Below, in pieces: positions 52,827 to 64,000 of a DNA stretch of 64,000 nt. The translations under genes and the position numbers were made by a program. The stretch's first letter is position 1. Every line of letters begins with the position of its first letter. Under the pieces are notes generated by a model. That model was given only the letters and a program-made list of their open reading frames with translations. It did not search any database and was not told the origin of the DNA. The stretch is from Vespula vulgaris (Eukaryota; Arthropoda; Insecta; Hymenoptera; Vespidae), in assembly GCF_905475345.1 (NCBI RefSeq), contig NC_066589.1:9148501-9212500 (forward strand). The letters run 5' to 3'.

Positions 52827-53628
52827 GGTCAGACTTGTTGAATACGACAAATGATATCTCGGTTGTTCATCACGATAGCAGATTTAAACGATAAGTTAAT
52901 AATTTGTGAAAATATCTACGTATATAATAAAAAATAACGAGAAATATAGACGGTCTGTAATGTATTGTCAATTTTATATCGATCGACCTGCAAAACATTT
53001 TTGTAGGTTAACCTGAAAGAAACGAAGATATTTTCATTTTCTAAAAATCTCTCGACATTTCTTGCGGTGTCGATTTTTTTCATCAAAATATTGCTCGCAC
53101 ATATAATGTATGATATTTCTACGGACTTATGAGGTCTCGTTTTATTAACCGATTTTTTATTTCGCGAAAATGTCGCACGTTAATTGAAAGGTGCGAAAGA
53201 AAGGAACGTTTTTCTTTCTTTCTTTCTTTCTTTTTTTTTCTTTTTCTTTTTTATTTTCATTTTCTAAAAATCCTTCATCATCTCACGCGTGCCACTCATT
53301 AAAATAACGTGCTCGTTTATTTTTTTCTTCTTCATTTTCTTCTTCTATTTTTCCCCGTATATATTTCCTTTTTATTTTCCTTTTTCTGTTTCTTTTTTTG
53401 TTATTATTTTTTTTGTTCTTCTTCCCCTTCTTTTTTATTCTCCGATAAGAACAGGTCAACCGTTTTTCATTCATGCTTTCTTTTTGTCCCTTTCGCACTT
53501 ACGATGAGGTTAAGTAGAATGTTCTGTGAATAAAGTTATTGTTGGAAATACAAAGAAGAGTAGGTAGAAATTGTGCAAGCAGAAATAATGAATATATAAT
53601 ATTAATATATATACATATATATATGTAC

Positions 53629-53673
<45 letters not shown>

Positions 53674-54093
53674 AATGAGTTATAGAAATCTTGAAGAATA
53701 TACGGGAATATTCATTTACAAAACATTGAAAAATAATAGTAGTAACAACAATAATAATAATCATTATCATATCATTTTATCGTCGACATATATTCGTATT
53801 TCTTTTTTTTTTTCTTTTTAATTACTTTCTAAGAAAATTACTAATCACTTTTTTATATTCTTATAATAATTATTATTATTATTGTTATAATTATTATTAT
53901 AATCTTTGATATAGTTTTGCGCATAAAGCGTGACGCGTGTTCCAAGGCTGAAAATAAGCTTTAATAAAAACGATGGTCGCGTTTGCGATTCGTTACATTT
54001 AGCACACTATCGAACGGAATGTTGTAGAACGTTGCATCAATCCTATTCAGAAAAGTCATTCAGAATGTAGCACATCGATTGGGTGTAAAAATG

Positions 54094-54126
<33 letters not shown>

Positions 54127-54333
54127 TTATCTCTATCTCTATCTCTATCTCTCTATCTTTGTTTCTATTCCCCTCTTTGTATTTTTTTTTCGTTTGCTTT
54201 TTAATTTCAGCTATAATCTGGAAGGGTGATACTTGATTATCATGATTTACGAGATATTACAAATTATTGACGTTTCGAACGATTGCTACTTGGAATAGTT
54301 ACAAGAGAATCAATATTCTAGTAATTGGGACTG

Positions 54334-54334
<1 letters not shown>

Positions 54335-54397
<63 letters not shown>

Positions 54398-54408
54398 ATA
54401 TATATATA
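54335..54408. repeat. (TG)31 plus short (AT)n
   Basis: An uninterrupted TG run of 62 bp is followed by C and a short AT run. Confidence 0.95.
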
Positions 54409-55409
54409 TAGGTGGTTGAAAGCTGCTACCGATAATCGAAGTTCTCTGCCAGCATAACGATCCTACATACATACATACAAAGAAGACAGAAAATCCTACA
54501 AGTGTTGCCATTGTTAAAATTATTTAATTATTATTTTATCTCAATCTAACTACTAATATAAGTCAAGAATAATGACAATGGTCGATAACAAACGTGAGAT
54601 TGTTTTATATTGCGAATTAGAAAAACTAACGAGATCAGTCATCGTTATAATTTATCATTTTTTTTACCTAAATCGAATTTTTTAATTTAAATTAAATTGA
54701 TCGTAGAGATCGATTGCGAAAGTTAGATAATGGTATTGAGAATGAAAAAATAGGAAATATAATATTATTTCGAAGATGACTTTATATCTTGTACACTTAT
54801 TTTATAAATCGTCGTATTTTTAAATTATCGATTAAATAGACAAATGCTATGTTTCTAAAAAAATATAGTTTCTAAAACGATTGCGTAAAAAATCATCGCA
54901 GTATTATTGGCATTGCACGATTTATGGAAGACTATTATGATTATATCGATTATGTTATGGTATAATAATACTTCAAATATATTACATGATGTTTAGATTA
55001 TACGAAGGATATCAAATCAATGTCAGTCAGATTTTATTAGTTTTCTTCCCTCGTTCAATAAATCAGAATTACTATGTCGCTATTCATTAAATGATATATA
55101 TATTTTTTTTGTATTAACATTCAATAGAATCAATGAGCTTCTCCCACGCCATCTTATTTTTTCTCATCAAAATATTGAGTAGCTTTTCCACGTAAAGTTC
55201 TTGTCGTATCGTTTTCAATCAATTCATTGGACGGACAAGCAAAACGAGGTATTTGATAGGAATTAACTATCGTCTGCCTTTTCAACCCTTATGTATTCAT
55301 TTTTACTTATATATGAATATATATATGCGTATGTGCGTCAGGTCAAACGTGATGGAGTAAATCCGACAGTAAAAAATGCGGCAACATTTCTGATACTTGG
55401 AATGTGTAC

Positions 55410-55460
55410 GTATGTATGTATGTATGTATGTATGTATGTATGTATGTATGTATGTATGTA
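55410..55460. repeat. (TATG)n tetranucleotide array
   Basis: About twelve perfect TATG units. Confidence 0.95.
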
Positions 55461-56469
55461 TATATGTGTGTATGAGAGAGAGAGGGGGAGGGAAAGGAAT
55501 GAGAGAGGGAGAGAGATGCATTTCTCGTATCAGACACTGCGGATACGCGTCATCCTTCACTTGGACACCCCTCGTAATTGGGATTATCGTTGGCGAATGC
55601 AAGGGGTCATCGAATGGTGTGGGAAAAATAAAGGTCAAACATTTCAAACTCAATGCAAAATCTTATTCAATATTCAAACTAAACGCGTCAATTAATATAT
55701 CGTGATTAGGAAATTTGAAAAAAAAAAGAAAAAAATGTCGAAAGAACTTCAATACTTTCTATTCATTTCTCGTATTAGTCGCACGATATTCGATCGAGGA
55801 GAATACGAATAGAAATAAAAAAGAAAGAAAGGAACGAAGTAGATGAACGGTCAAGATAATAAATTAATTTCTTTTTTTGTTTTTCGTTAGATCGAACTGA
55901 TACCAACAATGAAAGAACGTATTAATTAGAACACATAGATACTATCCCTGATAGATTACTCTTTTGACGGACGTGATCTATGAAAAAAAAAAAAAGAAGA
56001 AGAAGAAGAAAAAAGAAAAAGAAAATAGGTCAGTACAAATATGACACTTTTTTCATATTATTTATACGAGGAAGTAGTATATCATTAATTTCTTTTTCAA
56101 ATTAATAATAATTAATCAATCGCTCTTTTGTCGACTTTCATATATTTATATACAAGTCTATATTCATCCTTGTAACATATATATATACAAATAATAATTA
56201 TTAACCCCTTTGTCATCCCTCATACGTATGTGCGTGCGCGCACTCATGCATACATGCATGCATGCATGTGTGTGTGTGCGTGCATGCGTCATGTGTGGGT
56301 GTATGTGTAGAACGAACCAAAAAAAAAAATGGCCGACTTTATAGGGATGACGAAGAAAGTCGAAGAGAAATCGAAGACGATCGAGGAGAGAGAGAGAGAA
56401 AGAGAGAGAGAGAGAAAGAGAAAGAGATAAATAGAAAAAGAGAAAGAGAATAGGAGGGAAAAGTAAATA

Positions 56470-56749
56470 TACGAAGGAAGCGTGTGTCTCTCCTCATCGG
56501 CGACAATGTGGGCAGCCCCGGTGGCTTATTGATTGCTCCATAGAAATTGGCCGGCGCCGCCCGTGTCGCATCGGTCGATCGCGGTTCTCTTCGCGCACGT
56601 TGACGTCACTCGCGTCTACTCAGCTATTGATTTTCTTACGAACCGAGCAACGCTATTGGCCAACCGAGCGAGACTGCGCGTGTATCTTTTACTAATGGCG
56701 TCTCTGTTCTGTCTTCTTTCTCTCTCTTCCTCTCTTTCTCTCTCCTTCC

Positions 56750-56797
<48 letters not shown>

Positions 56798-57009
56798 CTT
56801 TCTCTATCTGTCCTTTTTTTTAACCTCGAACGGAAGCCGCCATCTTTATTCGGAGTTCGATATACCCTTTCGGCCTTGTTTGTAGTGCCAGTCGCGGTAC
56901 CAATCGGTCGTGGGCCCGTCTTGGTAGGGATTCGTTTAGGGACGATTCACCGACCAGGGTGCGTCCCGACCGGATTTTTTCACTACGGATTTTATATGCA
57001 GGTACACAG
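56470..57009 (+). promoter_or_regulatory. Likely unc-104 promoter and first non-coding exon
   Basis: A GC-richer island carries a perfect CRE (TGACGTCA, 56601-56608), an inverted CCAAT in CTATTGGCCAA (56651-56661) and a YY1-type GCCGCCATCTT (56836-56846). The last often sits just downstream of transcription starts. A CT tract (56715-56815) lies inside. The island ends with two tandem donors, CAG|GTACAC at 57001 and ACAG|GTAAGC at 57009. They could splice to the acceptor at 61060-61061, just before the unc-104 start codon. The exon link is inferred. Confidence 0.45.
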
Positions 57010-61061
<4,052 letters not shown>

Positions 61062-61146
61062 AACAGACCAGACCAAAGGCACATAATAATAACGCGACTA
61101 TAATAATTGTAAGGAACGTTGAAAGGCCAACAAGAAAAAAGTAAGG
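61062..61146 (+). other. 5' UTR of the first coding exon of unc-104
   Basis: A long pyrimidine tract ending in CGTAG (61057-61061) is a good acceptor. It lies 85 nt before the start codon. Upstream 5' UTR exons are therefore expected. Confidence 0.55.
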
Positions 61147-63845
61147 ATGTCGTCGGTGAAAGTAGCGGTGAGGGTTCGACCCTTTAACAATCGTGAAATT
61201 TCACGTGAAGCACAATGCATCATTGAAATGTCAGGAAGTACTACTTGTAAGTAGAATATACGTCAAAAAAGAAAAAAGATATATATATATAAAATTACAA
61301 TTAATTAATATATACATATATATATATATGTTTTTTTTTTCGTTCATTATTCGAGTTAAAAAATGGAGCGAAAAAAAAAATTCATTACTAAAATCTCATT
61401 TCCAATTAACAGCAATAGTAAATCCGAAAGCACCTGCAGGCAGTAAGGATGCAATAAAAAGCTTCAATTATGATTATTCGTACTTTTCCATGGACGTGAG
61501 TATAAAAAAGAAAATAATTAATAAATAAATAAATAAATAAAAGAAATAATAGTGATAACATCTCCTTAATTAAAAATAAGAAGATAAATGTAATAACGTT
61601 ATCCTATATATTACAGCCAAGCGATTCTAATTATTCCTCGCAAATTATGGTCTACAAGGACATAGGCGAGGAAATGTTAGAACATGCATTTGAAGGTAAA
61701 AATTAAACACGATTAAATTAATTGAAAAAATATAAATAAATAAAAAAGAGAAAAAGTCGCAATATTAAATGTAGTAAAAGAAGATCACGACAATCACGAA
61801 TTGATGGTTACATTATTTTTACAGGCTACAATGTTTGTATATTTGCTTACGGACAAACCGGTGCTGGAAAGTCGTATACAATGATGGGTAAACAGGAGGA
61901 GGGTCAAGAGGGTATTATACCTCAAATTTGTAAGGATCTATTCCGTAAGATCAGTCGAAACTCGTCCGAACAATTAAAATATTCGGTTGAGGTAAGCTAC
62001 ATGGAGATTTATTGCGAGAGGGTAAGGGATTTGTTAAATCCAAAGAACAAAGGAAATTTACGTGTACGAGAACATCCTCTTCTTGGACCATACGTTGAGG
62101 ATCTTTCAAAATTAGCAGTGATGTCATATCAAGATATTCACGATCTCATAGACGAAGGAAACAAAGCCAGGTTGGTTTAAACAAAACAAAAGAAAAAAAA
62201 ACATAAATAAATAACAACCAGAGAAAAGATTTAATTTGTTATTGCGTTTCATTCCTGCGTATTGAATTATGTTTATAAATAAAATATGTTTATAATTTAT
62301 ACGTAATTATAAACATAATTTAATTATAATTATATGGATATTATAATACATAATATATAATTATAATTTTTTATAGAAATATAATATATAATTATAATTA
62401 TAATTTTCTAATAGAACGGTCGCAGCCACAAATATGAACGAGACATCCAGCAGATCGCACGCGGTCTTTACAATCTTCTTCACACAACAAAGACAAGATT
62501 CAACGACCGGATTAGCGACAGAGAAAGTTAGTAAAATATCACTTGTCGATCTGGCCGGTTCTGAAAGAGCGGACTCGACTGGTGCAAAGGGTACAAGGTT
62601 GAAGGAAGGTGCAAATATAAACAAGAGTCTTACTACACTTGGAAAAGTTATCAGTGCATTGGCCGAGATCGTTAGTATACATTTTATTCTTTGATATGAT
62701 TTAACTTTGGCATTAATCGTAATATTGAAAAAAATCTTATTTTTTCTGATATTAATATCGCAATACTTTCCATTTACTTGCTCTCATTATTTTTACGGAT
62801 AATTAGGCGGTAAGTTTTATCGTACTCGTAGATTCGTTCAATTTTTTAATAAATATTTTCAAAGCAATGATGTGATATATTAATATTTATATACATATAT
62901 ATATATATTTATAAATTTTTTCAGGCTACTAAGAAAAAAAAGAAGGCTGACTTCATCCCCTACAGAGACTCAGTTCTAACATGGTTATTACGTGAAAATC
63001 TTGGTGGTAATTCGAAGACTGCAATGATAGCAGCAGTCAGTCCAGCCGACATCAATTACGATGAAACTTTATCAACGTTAAGGTAATTATATACATATAT
63101 ATATTTTTTCTTTTTAATTGAATAGTCAACAAAATGATAAAGTCAATCATTTCTGTAACTTTCAAAGATACGCGGATCGAGCGAAACAAATCGTTTGCAA
63201 AGCTGTGGTCAACGAGGATGCAAACGCTAAACTCATTCGAGAGCTTAAAGAAGAAATACAGAAACTACGTGAACTTCTCAAACAAGAAGGGATCGACGTA
63301 CAAGAAGGTGAGTTACAACGTGTACCTTACTGGTGTCGCTTGTTTAGAGTATGCAAATCTTGTGCGTTGTAAAGTAACCTTTTAAAACTGACTCTTCCAA
63401 AGCAAATTTCCACATTTAAACCTATAAATAGTTTTGATTTTAGTATAACGAAGGCAATATATAGAAAATTTCAATACCATAATGTCATACAAAGTAAAAG
63501 TATTTTTCAGATATTAATTGTAATATAATAACTATGTAAAAAAATAACGAAATATCAACACGTTTATGATCGGATTAAAAATAATAATATATTGTGTCTG
63601 TGTTGCTGCAAAATTTAGAAAAATTAAAAAAAAGGTATATATATATATCTATTAAAAAAATATATATATTAAAAAAAAAAAAACAGAAAAGGAGAAGAAC
63701 AGCAATTCTTTTTAACGAAATAATATAATGTATATATTATATGGTGCACCGTAGGTAAGCTATTTATATAGTATTTTTTTCTTTGTCCCTTTTATGCATA
63801 ACGTAGGGCCAGATGGCAAAGTCACTTATGAAAAGAAAGAGCCTA
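61147..63845 (+). CDS. unc-104: Kinesin-3 heavy chain unc-104/KIF1A family, 5' part (runs off the right edge)
   Basis: Plus-end microtubule motor that carries synaptic-vesicle precursors along axons. Eight exons in the window join in phase: 61147-61246, 61413-61495, 61617-61695, 61825-62170, 62415-62670, 62925-63082, 63168-63307 and 63807-63845. They give 400 residues and end in phase 1, so the gene continues to the right. The start MSSVKVAVRVRPFNNREI is family-typical. P-loop GQTGAGKS is at 97-104, switch I NETSSRSH at 211-218 and switch II DLAGSE at 248-253. The Lys-rich K-loop (ATKKKKKADFIP) begins exon 6 near residue 289; IPYRDSVLTWLLRENLGGNS follows. The neck contains NAKLIRELKEEIQKLRELL. 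The exon 5 donor (GTTAGT) is weak, and a possible 3-nt microexon lies in the next intron. FHA, Kinesin-B and PH regions are beyond the window. Confidence 0.96.
62807..62809 (+). other. Possible 3-nt microexon of unc-104
   Basis: In the intron between exons 5 and 6, AATTAG is followed by GCG and then a perfect donor GTAAGT (62810-62815), preceded by a moderate pyrimidine tract. Inclusion would add one Ala at the start of the K-loop without changing frame. A chance donor next to an AG is the main alternative. Confidence 0.3.
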
Positions 63846-64000
63846 GTAAGTAACAATTTACAAAAAAAAAAATTCTCTTTGTTTAAGAAACAAAACAAAA
63901 CTAAAAAAAAAATAAGAATGACAAGTAAACACGGCAAAAGCAGCGTCCAAGCCAGGCAATCGTTTTACCATTGTGCCTTTTACTCGATATATGCTTCTTT

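Larger units (their letters stand above)
49232..56469. other. Gene-less stretch upstream of SSU72 and unc-104
   Basis: No coding exon is supported. A patch of mixed composition at 50090-50290 carries CACGTG (50134-50139) and a GTCGCGACGCG cluster but no recognisable protein. A motif cluster lies at 52462-52640 (listed separately). Microsatellites include (AT)n at 52788-52820 and 53636-53670, CT units at 54092-54155, GT at 54335-54396 and TATG at 55410-55460. The rest is AT-rich unique DNA. Confidence 0.55.

Overview
This window is nuclear DNA from an insect, most likely a hymenopteran. The evidence is split-exon eukaryotic genes with GT-AG introns, proteins that match insect and animal families, an AT-rich background, and an extreme load of microsatellites in the non-coding DNA. 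I cannot name the species. I see no transposon, tRNA, rRNA or CRISPR array.

Six protein-coding genes can be assembled exon by exon with consistent reading phase. From the left these are PDCD10/CCM3 (minus, 292-1783), mitochondrial Mn superoxide dismutase SOD2 (minus, 2863-4281), a long kazrin gene (minus, coding 25500 down to 10046, or to 9728 with a readthrough extension), the ribosome-biogenesis GTPase LSG1/Ns3 (plus, 45163-47602), the RNA polymerase II CTD phosphatase SSU72 (minus, 48173-49231, convergent with LSG1), and the 5' part of the axonal kinesin-3 unc-104/KIF1A (plus, from 61147, running off the right edge). They are ordinary conserved eukaryotic genes with unrelated jobs and do not form a pathway cluster.

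Three long stretches carry no gene I can support: 4.3-9.7 kb, 25.8-45.0 kb and 49.2-56.5 kb. They hold simple repeats, a few diverged non-simple tandem duplications, and islands of higher GC with promoter-like motifs.

The most interesting locus is kazrin. Its last exon ends in TGA and is followed in the same frame by 105 more sense codons with a protein-like Ser/Tyr/Gln-rich composition. A predicted stem-loop starts 8 nt after the TGA. Together these suggest programmed stop-codon readthrough. Kazrin also has two alternative C-termini and an ambiguous N-terminus where a single base would fuse an upstream exon in frame. Other points of note are a possible 3-nt microexon in the unc-104 motor K-loop and two perfect CRE sites 21 bp apart beside a perfect DRE near 52.6 kb.
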